From the NCBI GenBank assembly GCA_016840905.1, contig JAEORM010000117.1, positions 1 through 26,657 on the forward strand: a DNA stretch of 26,657 bases. Direction: 5' to 3'. A program made the position numbers and the translations under genes. Shown in pieces: positions 1 through 7,993 of this stretch. The DNA comes from Candidatus Gerdarchaeota archaeon (GTDB lineage: Archaea; Asgardarchaeota; Heimdallarchaeia; JABLTI01). How positions within the stretch are numbered: position 1 is the stretch's first letter; every line of letters starts with the position of its first letter. The notes under the pieces were generated by a model. It was not told the DNA's origin and did not search any database. It worked only from the letters and a program-made list of their open reading frames with translations.

Positions 1-423
1 GAAACAAATATTTATGATGCTTCAATTTTTTATGCTTTCAAAGATGCTTTACGAAAGGAGCTAGATAATCAAATCTCCGTGAAGCAATATTTAAGCAGAG
101 TAATAAAAGGCTCATCATTTGAAGGTTTAGCTGTTTATTCTAAGGATGGTTTACCAATCTATGATGCTGGCACCTTAACACCAGTAATAGAAATAGCTGC
201 CAATGTGATGTTAAGTACTGTTAGTAGAATTTCAAGTGAGTTAGATCAAGATGATGAAGTTAGTTCAACAATATTACAAATGAAAAAGAATACTTTCATG
301 ATCTTCAAAGCTATCGATAAAAATAGTATTTTTGTTGGTATGAGCATTAAAAGACCCAAATTAGGTCAAATGTTGGTCGAAACTGATCAAATTGTAGAGA
401 TACTTCAAAAGGCAATACAATGA
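1..423 (+). CDS. Rag/Gtr-like small GTPase with C-terminal roadblock domain (5' part missing)
   Basis: The reading frame is open from base 1 to the TGA at 421-423, so this is the 3' end of a longer gene; the GTG at 79 is only an internal Val codon. The first residues read TNIYDASIFYAFKDAL, which closely resembles the end of the G domain of eukaryotic RagC/Gtr2 (TSIYDHSIFEAF type). It is followed by about 115 residues of roadblock/LC7 fold: an N-terminal helix, then GLAVYSKDGLPIY, a central helix and a final strand around FVGMSI. G domain followed by roadblock is the Rag/Gtr architecture. Rag-like GTPases have been described in Asgard archaea; in eukaryotes Rags act as heterodimers in nutrient signalling on membranes. 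The nucleotide-binding motifs lie outside the window, so the GTPase call rests on a short stretch; the roadblock call is firmer. It meets the next gene tail-to-tail with directly abutting stop codons. Confidence 0.68.
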   Translation, partial: ETNIYDASIFYAFKDALRKELDNQISVKQYLSRVIKGSSFEGLAVYSKDGLPIYDAGTLTPVIEIAANVMLSTVSRISSELDQDDEVSSTILQMKKNTFMIFKAIDKNSIFVGMSIKRPKLGQMLVETDQIVEILQKAIQ

Positions 424-1260
424 TTAATCATGTGAATAAATGGTGCCTATTTCATCTTGCTTTGCTATAATAATTTCAGGAAAATCAATAGTTATATCTT
501 CCATTATTTTTCTTCTAATATGGTTTAGTATTAAATTTTCAAGATTTTTCTTCCCAGTAATTATTATAGATAATTTCATCAATTGTGCAGCTAATAGAGC
601 TTCATAGCTAACTTCTGCTACTAGAAGTGCATCAATATTTTGTTTATCTTTTATTTCAAAAATTTCAGATTCATTTGTTAGTTCATTCAAAATAGCGATT
701 TTCTGTAAAGGCTGTTTATTGTAACCCAAATATCTGATGGGTTCATTTTCAAAAAGCTGCTGCAATACTTTTAGAAAATCATCAAAGACTATTTTATTTT
801 TGCGTTCGCCTAATCGTCCTGAAAGAATTTTCTGTTTCCCCTTTCTACTCAAATAAATTTGTTCAAAAGGCTTTTTATATGGAAATTCTAGTAAATCAAA
901 GAAATAATCAAATCCACCATTTTCTGATACTAACCACTGTTCAGCTAAAGTATAAACAGCTATTTTATTCTCAAGAATTATTTTCAATAAATCTAATTGT
1001 TCCTCTAATAGTTTACTATTAAAAGTCGAAATAAAAGTTGGTGGATAAATCGAAACTAACAAGTCTATTTTTTCTTGAGCTGCTTGAGCAACTACTTTCC
1101 TTGTAATACGTGAACAAATTAAACACTTTAAATTGGCTTTATTATTTTTAATACGATCAGTACTGATGAGAATTCCCATATCATCAAACTTACTATTTTT
1201 GCTTCTCTCACGGATTTTCTCTAAAGTTTTGATTAAAATGTTCATATTTAACTCACTCAC
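424..1260 (-). CDS. NIF3/DUF34 family protein lacking metal-ligand residues
   Basis: About 278 residues with the NIF3 (YbgI, 'GTP cyclohydrolase 1 type 2') layout: an N-terminal half with LKCLICSRIT and KIDLLVSIYPPTF, then GRLGE, a predicted strand IRYLGY, KIAIL, and IDALLVAEVSYEALLAA followed by LSIIITGKKNLEN. In typical members the corresponding segments carry the dimetal ligands (HHP, HTxxD and GHxxxE). Here HHP reads IYPP, the HTxxD region reads YTLAEQW, and GHxxxE reads GKKNLE, so almost all ligands are gone. Proteins of this family have been proposed to act in metal handling; this one probably does not bind the usual dimetal centre. The start may be GTG at 1260 or, more likely by its upstream GTGAG, the ATG at 1245. 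Fold assignment is fairly good, function unknown. Confidence 0.65.
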   Translation of the reverse strand: MSELNMNILIKTLEKIRERSKNSKFDDMGILISTDRIKNNKANLKCLICSRITRKVVAQAAQEKIDLLVSIYPPTFISTFNSKLLEEQLDLLKIILENKIAVYTLAEQWLVSENGGFDYFFDLLEFPYKKPFEQIYLSRKGKQKILSGRLGERKNKIVFDDFLKVLQQLFENEPIRYLGYNKQPLQKIAILNELTNESEIFEIKDKQNIDALLVAEVSYEALLAAQLMKLSIIITGKKNLENLILNHIRRKIMEDITIDFPEIIIAKQDEIGTIYSHD

Positions 1261-1354
1261 AAGTACAGAAACATCATCGCTGAAATAGTTTCTCCATTAA
1301 ACTGGTTTGAATATCTTTTCTTCCCATTTAAACTATATGTTTGATAGTGAGGGA

Positions 1355-1362
1355 TTACCGAA
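1355..1362 (+). promoter_or_regulatory. TTACCGAA element upstream of acdA
   Basis: One of four exact copies of TTACCGAA in the window, all between genes. It is followed after a few bases by the AT-rich AATTAGATAAT. The spacing resembles an archaeal BRE plus TATA box. It lies between the divergent NIF3-like gene and acdA, and reads toward acdA. A second TATA-like TTTATAT sits at 1424-1430. Confidence 0.35.
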
Positions 1363-1491
1363 AGAATTAGATAATCAAAAAAACATTTGTAAATTAAGTC
1401 TAAAAAGCTAAAAAGACTGAAAATTTATATGGAAAGAAGGAAAACAATACAATTTGTTAACAAAAAAGCTAACTCTGGATGTAAATTAAAA

Positions 1492-2919
1492 ATGGCAAAA
1501 AATCCACTACATGACTTTTTCCAAGCAAAAAGTATGGCTATTTTTGGTGCGTCAGCATCTAAAGATAAACCTGGATATGTTATTGCAGAAAATTTCATAA
1601 ACAACTTCGATGGGAAAACCTATCTGATCAATCCCAAAGGAGGAGAAATTTTAGGCAATCCAGTATATAAATCAGTTTTAGATGTAAAAGAACAAATAGA
1701 TGCAGCAGTAATTATTGTTCCTGCACCATATGTTCCAGCATCAATGGAAGATTGCGCTAAGAAAGGTATAAAATCTGTTACAATTATTTCTGGCGGATTC
1801 AAAGAAATTGGTGAAGAAGGCAAGAAACTTCAAGAGAAAATTGATGAAATTGCTAAAAATCACGATATAAGAATAGTTGGCCCAAATTGCATAGGACTAT
1901 TTTATCCTAAACGAGGTCTTGATATGGTCTTTCTCCCAGACGAAAAATTAAAACGACCTGGGGTTGGTAGTGTTTCTATACTCTCACAAAGTGGCGCATT
2001 TGGTTCAGCTTTTCTTGATATAATGGGATCATTAGGAAACGGTAAATATGTTTCAAAATTCGTAAGCTATGGAAATGCAGCTGATATAAATGAAGCTGAT
2101 ATCCTTGAGTATTTTGGTGAAGATCCTGAAACAAAAGTTATTCTTGCATATTTAGAAGGATTCAAAGATGGAAGACGATTTATTGAAATTGCTAGAAAAG
2201 TTTCATTAAAGAAACCTATAATTGCTATTAAAGCAAATAGAAATGAAGCTGGAGCTCAAGCAGTAGCTAGTCACACAGCATCCCTAGCAGCTAATGATGC
2301 TGTGACAGATTCTTTGTTAAGAGAAGCTGGGGTTATTCGTACATATACCTGGGATGAGTTATTTGATTGTATGAACGCTTTTAACAGTTCTCTTCTTCCT
2401 GAAGGAAACCATGTTTTGGTTATAACAGACGGTGGTGGAGCTGGGGTAATGGCTTCTGATGCAATTGGTGAACAAGGTTTAATTTTAGCAGAGATTTCAC
2501 CTGAAATTCACGATAAAATGAGAAATGATTTACCACCAATAATTTCTGTAGCAAATCCAATTGATTTAACTGGTAGTGCTACAGCAAAAGAATATCTTTA
2601 TGCCCTTGAACAAACAATTGACGATCCAAATGTTGACGCTATAACTTATATCATCATTCCTACTCCTCCTGCTATAAACGTATATGATCTTATGGAAGGA
2701 TTAAAACCATATGCAAAATCAATGAAAAAAGCAATCACTTTTTGTGCTATAGGTGGGAAAGAAGCAGAGTATATTAAAGAGGAATTGGAACAAATGAATT
2801 TTCCATTTTATCCTACCCCTGCAAGATCTATTTATGCAATTAAAAAGCTAACTGAGTATTCAGAATACTTGAAAGCACATGGGCAGAAATTACCTGTCTT
2901 AAGGGAGATACCTGAATAA
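1492..2919 (+). CDS. acdA: acetate-CoA ligase (ADP-forming), alpha subunit
   Basis: CoA-binding and ligase domains of ADP-forming acetyl-CoA synthetase, which converts acyl-CoA plus ADP and phosphate to the acid, CoA and ATP. The N-terminus has a Rossmann-type CoA-binding domain (KSMAIFGASA, then VGPNCIG and SILSQSGAFG), followed by the succinyl-CoA-synthetase-like domain. The phosphorylated His lies in ASHTASLA, residue 261 if translation starts at 1492, close to its usual place. The frame extends upstream to an ATG at 1429, but that ATG overlaps a TATA-like TTTATAT and would add 21 basic residues absent from the family, so the ATG at 1492 is preferred; neither has a clear ribosome binding site. 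The beta subunit follows after 15 bases, so both are probably cotranscribed for substrate-level phosphorylation. Organic acid specificity cannot be told from sequence. Confidence 0.9.
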   Translation: MAKNPLHDFFQAKSMAIFGASASKDKPGYVIAENFINNFDGKTYLINPKGGEILGNPVYKSVLDVKEQIDAAVIIVPAPYVPASMEDCAKKGIKSVTIISGGFKEIGEEGKKLQEKIDEIAKNHDIRIVGPNCIGLFYPKRGLDMVFLPDEKLKRPGVGSVSILSQSGAFGSAFLDIMGSLGNGKYVSKFVSYGNAADINEADILEYFGEDPETKVILAYLEGFKDGRRFIEIARKVSLKKPIIAIKANRNEAGAQAVASHTASLAANDAVTDSLLREAGVIRTYTWDELFDCMNAFNSSLLPEGNHVLVITDGGGAGVMASDAIGEQGLILAEISPEIHDKMRNDLPPIISVANPIDLTGSATAKEYLYALEQTIDDPNVDAITYIIIPTPPAINVYDLMEGLKPYAKSMKKAITFCAIGGKEAEYIKEELEQMNFPFYPTPARSIYAIKKLTEYSEYLKAHGQKLPVLREIPE

Positions 2920-2934
2920 ATTGGAGGAAGAAAA

Positions 2935-3630
2935 ATGAAAGCAGATAAAAGTCCATTTGAAACAGCCTATAATGAAGGAAGAACTTTTCTACTCGAACAT
3001 GAAGCATTGAAAGTATTTGAAAGTGTAGGAGTAAAATTTCCAGCAAATATCCTTGCGAAAACCATAGATGAAGCTGTTAAGTTTGCTCAAAAAGAAGGAT
3101 ATCCACTTGTAATAAAGGCAATGTCCTCCAAAATACTCCATAAATCAGATTTCAAAGCAGTGATTATTGGAATTAATAGTGAAGAAGAATTAAGAAACCA
3201 ATATACTGATATGGAAAATCGCTTGGGAAAGTATGATTTAGTTGGAATTTTGGTAGAAAAACAGGTTAAGAAAGGAACGGAACTTATCATTGGTACAAAT
3301 ATCGATTCAACCTTTGGTCCCGTAATTGCTTTTGGAATAGGTGGAATTTTAGTTGAAGCGTTAAATGATGTAGCGTTCAGAATGTGTCCAACAACAAAAG
3401 AACGAGCATTGCGAATGATCAATGAAATTAAAACACAAAAAATGCTTAATGGTTTTCGAGGTTTACCACCAGTAGACAGAGAAGCATTAGCTGAAATGAT
3501 CGTAAAGGTTTCAGACTTGACCATTGAATTAGCTGATTATATTAAAGAAATAGATTTGAATCCTGTGATAGCTAATGAAGATGGTATATTTGGTGTTGAT
3601 GCCAGAATAATCTTGAAACCTAAGAATTAA
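2935..3630 (+). CDS. acdB: acetate-CoA ligase (ADP-forming), beta subunit
   Basis: ATP-grasp subunit of 231 residues, the usual size for separate archaeal beta subunits. Recognisable segments are YPLVIKAMSSKILHKSD (nucleotide-binding ATP-grasp strand), VEKQVKKGTELIIGTN, FGPVIAFGIGGILVE, and FRMCPTTKERALRMI with GFRGLPPVDR near the end. It would transfer phosphate from the alpha-subunit His to ADP. A strong ribosome binding site GGAGG (2923-2927) sits 7 bases before the ATG and just after the acdA stop, so the two genes form an operon. A short hairpin plus T-rich tract follows the stop. Confidence 0.92.
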   Translation: MKADKSPFETAYNEGRTFLLEHEALKVFESVGVKFPANILAKTIDEAVKFAQKEGYPLVIKAMSSKILHKSDFKAVIIGINSEEELRNQYTDMENRLGKYDLVGILVEKQVKKGTELIIGTNIDSTFGPVIAFGIGGILVEALNDVAFRMCPTTKERALRMINEIKTQKMLNGFRGLPPVDREALAEMIVKVSDLTIELADYIKEIDLNPVIANEDGIFGVDARIILKPKN

Positions 3631-3642
3631 TTAGAAGAGAGT

Positions 3643-3671
3643 GCTCTAGGAGCCTTTCTTACTTTTTTCTT
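3643..3671 (+). terminator. probable terminator after acdB
   Basis: Short hairpin GCTC-TAG-GAGC (3643-3653) followed by a pyrimidine-rich run CTTTCTTACTTTTTTCTTT. T-rich tracts after genes are typical archaeal termination signals; the 4-bp stem itself is weak. Confidence 0.4.
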
Positions 3672-3710
3672 TAAAAATATCATTATTTTTTGAAAGCAAT
3701 TAAAGAATGT

Positions 3711-3720
3711 TTTAAATACT
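3711..3720 (+). promoter_or_regulatory. TATA box for gltX
   Basis: TTTAAATACT, a good archaeal TATA-box match, lies about 50 bases before the gltX start and is preceded by a purine-rich AAAGAATG that could be the BRE. The predicted transcription start falls near 3740. Confidence 0.45.
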
Positions 3721-3763
3721 CCTTGTTGTTGTTTCAAACAAAAGAAAAAATAACCAAGTAAAG

Positions 3764-5578
3764 GTGCAAAAATTGTCAAACGAATTGATAAAAGAACTTG
3801 TAATGAAGTACGGTTTAGAAAATGCTGTGAAACATAATGGAACTGCTAATGATAAAGCAGTAATGCAAAAAATTATGGCTTCTCATCCAGAATTGCGAAA
3901 GGAAGCTAAAATAATTTTATCAACAGTGGAAGAAACTGTAGCAGCAATTAATAAACAGTCTTTACAAGAACAAACTAATACTTTAGAAAAAATTGCACCA
4001 GAATTACTTGAGAAAAAGGAATCAGGGAAAAGAGAATATAAGCTTGACGAATTAGAGCATGCAAAAATGGGTCAAGTCGTTACTAGATATGCTCCTGAAC
4101 CTAATGGTGAAATGCACTTAGGACATGCTTATACAGCTTATTTTGCTTATGCTTATGCAAGAAAATATGATGGAACATTTATTTTAAGATTCGAAGATAC
4201 CAATCCAAAACAAGAACGAGTTAAATATATGGAAGCTCATAAAGCTGATTTGAATTGGTTAGGATTACCTCCAGATAAAGTGGTTATTGTATCAAATGAT
4301 ATGCCCATCTTTTATGAGAAAGCGGAAGAATTGATTAATAAAAATCATGCCTATACCTGCACTTGCAAACCAGAAACAATCCATGAATTGCGAAATGAAA
4401 TGGCTTATTGTAAACATGCAAAACAATCACCTGAAGTATCAATGAAAGAATGGAAGAAAATGCTGAATGGTGATTACAATGAAGGAGAAATAATTCTTAG
4501 ATTAAGAGGAGATATGCAAAGTAAAAATGCTGTTATGAGAGATCCAGCTATTTTTGCTATAAGAAAAGACTCTCATTGTATACATGGTGATAAATACAAA
4601 ACCTGGCCTTTATACGATTTTGCTGTAGCAATTGAAGATCATATTTGTGGTATAACTCATGTCGCTCGAAGTGCTGAGTTTGACAGTCGGATTGAATTGC
4701 AAAATAAAATTAGAGAACTTTTGGAAATGATCCCTCATCCATTAATTATGCATTATTCGAGATTCAATGTAGTTGGTAGTCCAGCTTCAAAGAGAATGAT
4801 CATTCCTTTGATCAATGAAGGAAAAGTTGAAGGATGGGATGATATACGATTAGTTACCATAAAGGGATTAAGACGCAGAGGTATCATACCTGAAACAATA
4901 AAACAAATAATTCTCGAGGTAGGAATGACCCCCCAACCAACAAACATTGATTGGAGTTTAATTACAACTACAAATAGGAAACTTATCGATTACTCATCTA
5001 ATAGATATTTCTTTGTTCCAAATCCTGTAATACTTTATGTACGTAATGTAACTAAAAGTCAAGTTTGTAAAATACCTCTTCATATGGAAGATCCAGATAG
5101 AGGTCATAGAGAACTCCTAGCTGGGAATCTCTTCTTGATACCAAAAGATGATTATGATAAATTAAAAGAAAATGAAGAATTCCGTTTGAAAGATTTATTT
5201 AATGTTAAAATGGTGGAGAAAAAAACCCATTTAACTGCAAATGATATAACTATGATAAATGGTTCAGAAAATCTTTTGAAAAAATACAAAATTCATGCTG
5301 TAGCAGAATATACTGGAAATGATCTTAAACCAGGTGCCAAACTACAATGGTTACCTGCTGAGAACAATCAGCTCATTCCTGTAGAAGTTAAAATAGCTGA
5401 TGTTTTATTTATTGATGATGAATATAATCCTAATAGTCTTTCAATTGAAAAAGGGGTAGCTGAAAGTTCAGTAAAAGATTTACCAGTTGACACTATTATA
5501 CAATTTGAGCGTTATGGATTCGTTAGGATAGATAAAAGAAGCAAAACTAAGATTGCTGTGAATTTAGCACACAAATAA
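3764..5578 (+). CDS. gltX: glutamyl-tRNA synthetase (archaeal type)
   Basis: Class I synthetase that charges tRNA with glutamate. An N-terminal helical extension of about 100 residues is followed by the catalytic core starting RYAPEPNGEMHLGHA. The HIGH motif is H118-L-G-H121, with the family signature FILRFEDTNP just after; the KMSKS equivalent is S342-K-R in GSPASKRMI. The C-terminal part (about 430-600) is the beta-barrel anticodon-binding region typical of archaeal/eukaryotic GluRS and GlnRS rather than the helical domain of bacterial GluRS. At 604 residues it is slightly longer than usual. Start is GTG at 3764, with a TTG at 3773 as alternative; no strong ribosome binding site is seen, and the leader after the TATA box is short. 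Whether it also charges tRNA-Gln cannot be told from sequence; archaea normally use the GatDE amidotransferase for that. Confidence 0.95.
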   Translation: MQKLSNELIKELVMKYGLENAVKHNGTANDKAVMQKIMASHPELRKEAKIILSTVEETVAAINKQSLQEQTNTLEKIAPELLEKKESGKREYKLDELEHAKMGQVVTRYAPEPNGEMHLGHAYTAYFAYAYARKYDGTFILRFEDTNPKQERVKYMEAHKADLNWLGLPPDKVVIVSNDMPIFYEKAEELINKNHAYTCTCKPETIHELRNEMAYCKHAKQSPEVSMKEWKKMLNGDYNEGEIILRLRGDMQSKNAVMRDPAIFAIRKDSHCIHGDKYKTWPLYDFAVAIEDHICGITHVARSAEFDSRIELQNKIRELLEMIPHPLIMHYSRFNVVGSPASKRMIIPLINEGKVEGWDDIRLVTIKGLRRRGIIPETIKQIILEVGMTPQPTNIDWSLITTTNRKLIDYSSNRYFFVPNPVILYVRNVTKSQVCKIPLHMEDPDRGHRELLAGNLFLIPKDDYDKLKENEEFRLKDLFNVKMVEKKTHLTANDITMINGSENLLKKYKIHAVAEYTGNDLKPGAKLQWLPAENNQLIPVEVKIADVLFIDDEYNPNSLSIEKGVAESSVKDLPVDTIIQFERYGFVRIDKRSKTKIAVNLAHK

Positions 5579-5582
5579 TTGC

Positions 5583-5617
5583 TTACCGAAACAGTAAAAA
5601 CAAATGTATTAATACAT
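5583..5617 (+). promoter_or_regulatory. TTACCGAA element and 14-bp palindrome before the solenoid/RING gene
   Basis: TTACCGAA (5583-5590) starts five bases after the gltX stop and is followed by the AT-rich CAGTAAAAAC. Thirteen bases further comes a perfect 14-bp palindrome, ATGTATTAATACAT (5604-5617). If the octamer is a BRE, the palindrome would lie just upstream of the transcription start, where a repressor operator would sit. The next gene starts at 5679. The role is inferred from position. Confidence 0.35.
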
Positions 5618-5678
5618 ATACGTTTAATTACATTTAAACAGCAAGTCGCTCTTCCCTTAGAAAAAGGAGAAATTAGTC

Positions 5679-6938
5679 TTGGAACCATGGACAATATTAC
5701 TTATGGTATTTGGTGTAGTAGCACTAATAATTATTATAGTAGTTGCAAGTAGAAAAGGAAAGCAAAAAAATCCCACTGGAACAGTGAACCAATATTTAAA
5801 TTATGGTGATTATATATCAGCAGGTAGAATTTATCTTCGACAAAAAAACGAAATTGAAGCTGCTGACCTTTATTTTAAAACCCCACCAGACAAACGAGCT
5901 TTATTTGAGTCCATGGTCGTACAACAACTAGGAACCCAAGGTGCTCAATTATTCTGGATTAAAACAGGAAGAAGATTGGAACGAGTTGCCCCTGAAAAAG
6001 CTAAAATATCTTATCTATTAGCTGGAGCGTATTTTGATGCTGTAAAGATGTATATAGACAGAAATGATAATATGAGTGCTACAGACCTAGTAAAACATAT
6101 TCCAGCAAATTTCCAAGAGGATACTGTTCGGAGATTATCTCAGTATAGTTTTAATCGAGGAAAATATCAAATGGCTTCAGACCTTTTACGATCAATTGGA
6201 TTTGTCGATGAAGCAGATGCAATTCTTGCTGCAGGTGCCCATGATTATCAAGTAATAGAACGACCTGAAGTTGCAGCTAATATGTATGATTCAGTTGGTC
6301 GACAAGATTTGGTAGGAGAATCACAAGAACAAAGAGGAGAACAAGCATTAGCAGAAGGTCGTATACAAGAAGCAAAATTAGCTTTTGAAAAAGCAGTAAA
6401 AGCTTATGATGAATCAAACCAACCAAAAGACGCTTTGCGTGTTGAAGAACTTTTAAAGAAATTTGATTTGTTAGATAAATTTAGAGAATATGCTGCTAGT
6501 GGCGACACAGATGCCGCAGAAGATATGATTGATGAAATATCAAGGCATTTTCCAAGGATAGCCTTATCTGATTTATATGCAGAGATTGCTGCTGTGCTTG
6601 AAAGGACAGGAAAGACTTCCGAGGCAGTAACTTATTTTGATAAAGCAGCTGACTCAACCAACAATCCAATAAAGAAACAAGGATATGTTAATGCTCTGAG
6701 ACGTATAGGTTCGCGTATAGCAACTCAAGATAGTGCTACTGATGTTTTTGCCAAAACAGATTTAGCTGAGGCTTGTATAGTTTGTAGACGACAAATACGA
6801 CAAGGAGAAAAATATATTTCTTGTCCATATTGTAAAAAATCAGCTCATTACTCACATTTGATTGAATGGGTAAAAGTGCAAGGAAGTTGTCCAAATTGTC
6901 ATGCTAGATTGAAAGTAGCTGATTTTACAGAAGAATAA
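5679..6938 (+). CDS. membrane-anchored alpha-solenoid protein with C-terminal RING-like zinc finger
   Basis: 419 residues. A single N-terminal transmembrane helix (about 4-24, ILLMVFGVVALIIIIVV) is followed by a basic stretch, so the rest should be cytoplasmic. Residues about 35-350 are repeated helical hairpins of TPR/solenoid type (YISAGRIYLRQ, RIQEAKLAFEKAVKAY, KTSEAVTYFDKAADS). The C-terminus has a cross-brace-like zinc site: C366, C369, C382, C385, H390, H393, C404, C407, with HLIEWV between H393 and the last pair as in RING fingers. The ligand order C4-H2-C2 differs from classical RING (C3H2C3) and PHD (C4HC3). Solenoid plus terminal RING is the plan of HOPS/CORVET-type trafficking subunits and of some ubiquitin ligases; the membrane anchor is extra. 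Start is TTG at 5679, eight bases after AAGGAGA; a nearby ATG at 5687 is out of frame. Function unknown. Confidence 0.78.
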   Translation: MEPWTILLMVFGVVALIIIIVVASRKGKQKNPTGTVNQYLNYGDYISAGRIYLRQKNEIEAADLYFKTPPDKRALFESMVVQQLGTQGAQLFWIKTGRRLERVAPEKAKISYLLAGAYFDAVKMYIDRNDNMSATDLVKHIPANFQEDTVRRLSQYSFNRGKYQMASDLLRSIGFVDEADAILAAGAHDYQVIERPEVAANMYDSVGRQDLVGESQEQRGEQALAEGRIQEAKLAFEKAVKAYDESNQPKDALRVEELLKKFDLLDKFREYAASGDTDAAEDMIDEISRHFPRIALSDLYAEIAAVLERTGKTSEAVTYFDKAADSTNNPIKKQGYVNALRRIGSRIATQDSATDVFAKTDLAEACIVCRRQIRQGEKYISCPYCKKSAHYSHLIEWVKVQGSCPNCHARLKVADFTEE

Positions 6939-7000
6939 AAAATCAATAGCTTAACACATACATTTATTTTATTCTTTTATTCAAATATAGATGTGATTTT

Positions 7001-7936
7001 ATGACAAACCAGTCTACTCCTACATTCATTGATAAAATACTAGCTGATTATACATTTGCTTCTACTTTATCAGAAGAACAAATACTCGAGTTAATTGATT
7101 TATATCTTGAAACAAGAAAGGATCACTCAAATTTAGCAAAAATTAAATCAGGTTCAACGCTAGTTGTAGGAGATATTCATGGTGATAGTAATTTATTATA
7201 TCTTATAGTTGATCTCTTCTTAAAGAAGGATTTAGCTGATCATTTAGTTTTCCTAGGCGACATAGTTGATAGAGGTTCACATTCTATAGCTTGCATAAAT
7301 CTCCTTTTTACATTATTAATTAAATATCCTAAAAAGATCCATATTGTTCGAGGTAATCATGAGACACTTTCTGTAAATTATAGATATGGTTTTCTAAATG
7401 AGGTTATCATGTATTTGGGATTAGAAAGTTATTATCGATTAAATAGCTTTACAATAGAAAATTTACCTGAAATTTATAAGGCTTATAACAATGCTTTCAG
7501 TTATATGCCATTAGCATTAGTTCATGAAGAGTTCAGGTATTTCTTTATTCATGGTGGTATACCCAAAGATGCTATAACTTTAGAAGAGATAGCTAAATTA
7601 CCAAAAGGAGATATTTTTGTTGCAGATCCAATTATTATGCAATTGTTATGGAACGACCCCTCAGAAGGGACTATCAATTATGATTCTAGTATGAGAGGAG
7701 AAGGAATCTATTATTTTGGTAACAAATTAATTGATGATTTTCTTTCAAAAAATAATCTAAAAATGGTTATAAGAGCTCATGAAGTATTCCCTGATGGTTA
7801 CTCTTATCAATTCGATAAGAAACTCTTAAGTCTTTTTTCATCCGAAGAATTTTATACTTCTGTTCAAGCAAAAATAGCCATTATTAACAAAAAAGGTGAA
7901 ATTGAATTAAAATCACCTAAAGGATTGATTCTATAA
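7001..7936 (+). CDS. PPP-family serine/threonine protein phosphatase
   Basis: Metallophosphatase of the eukaryotic PP1/PP2A/PP2B superfamily, 311 residues, the size of a bare PPP catalytic core. All metal motifs are present: GDIHGD (57-62), GDIVDRG (86-92), GNHE (118-121), the FFIHGG His, and RAHEVFPDGY near the C-terminus, corresponding to the RGHQ...GY motif; LSLFSSEEFY takes the place of the FSAPNY loop. An N-terminal helical segment of about 50 residues precedes the catalytic domain, as in eukaryotic members. It should remove phosphate from Ser/Thr of cytoplasmic proteins using two metal ions. The substrate is unknown. It follows the solenoid/RING-like gene by 62 bases on the same strand and could be cotranscribed with it. 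Confidence 0.92.
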   Translation: MTNQSTPTFIDKILADYTFASTLSEEQILELIDLYLETRKDHSNLAKIKSGSTLVVGDIHGDSNLLYLIVDLFLKKDLADHLVFLGDIVDRGSHSIACINLLFTLLIKYPKKIHIVRGNHETLSVNYRYGFLNEVIMYLGLESYYRLNSFTIENLPEIYKAYNNAFSYMPLALVHEEFRYFFIHGGIPKDAITLEEIAKLPKGDIFVADPIIMQLLWNDPSEGTINYDSSMRGEGIYYFGNKLIDDFLSKNNLKMVIRAHEVFPDGYSYQFDKKLLSLFSSEEFYTSVQAKIAIINKKGEIELKSPKGLIL

Positions 7937-7972
7937 TTAGTAATTTATTTTTTTTTAAAAAAAATAATTGGT

Positions 7973-7993
7973 GTATAGAATTTTCTTCTATAC
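7973..7993 (-). terminator. hairpin terminator of the transporter gene
   Basis: Perfect 8-bp inverted repeat GTATAGAA / TTCTATAC with a 5-base loop. Read on the minus strand it overlaps the final stop codon of the transporter gene (7988-7990) and is followed by ATTATTTTTTTT. It lies between two convergent genes. The AT palindrome just left of it (about 7949-7964) may serve the phosphatase gene on the plus strand. Confidence 0.6.

Noticed and set aside
79..423. A complete stand-alone roadblock protein starting at GTG 79
   Set aside because: The same frame is open to base 1 with G-domain-like sequence, and the putative ribosome binding site is 18 bases from the GTG, too far to be convincing.
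1429..1491. N-terminal extension of acdA from ATG 1429
   Set aside because: It adds 21 residues absent from the family, its ATG overlaps a TATA-like element, and the catalytic His numbering fits the ATG at 1492.
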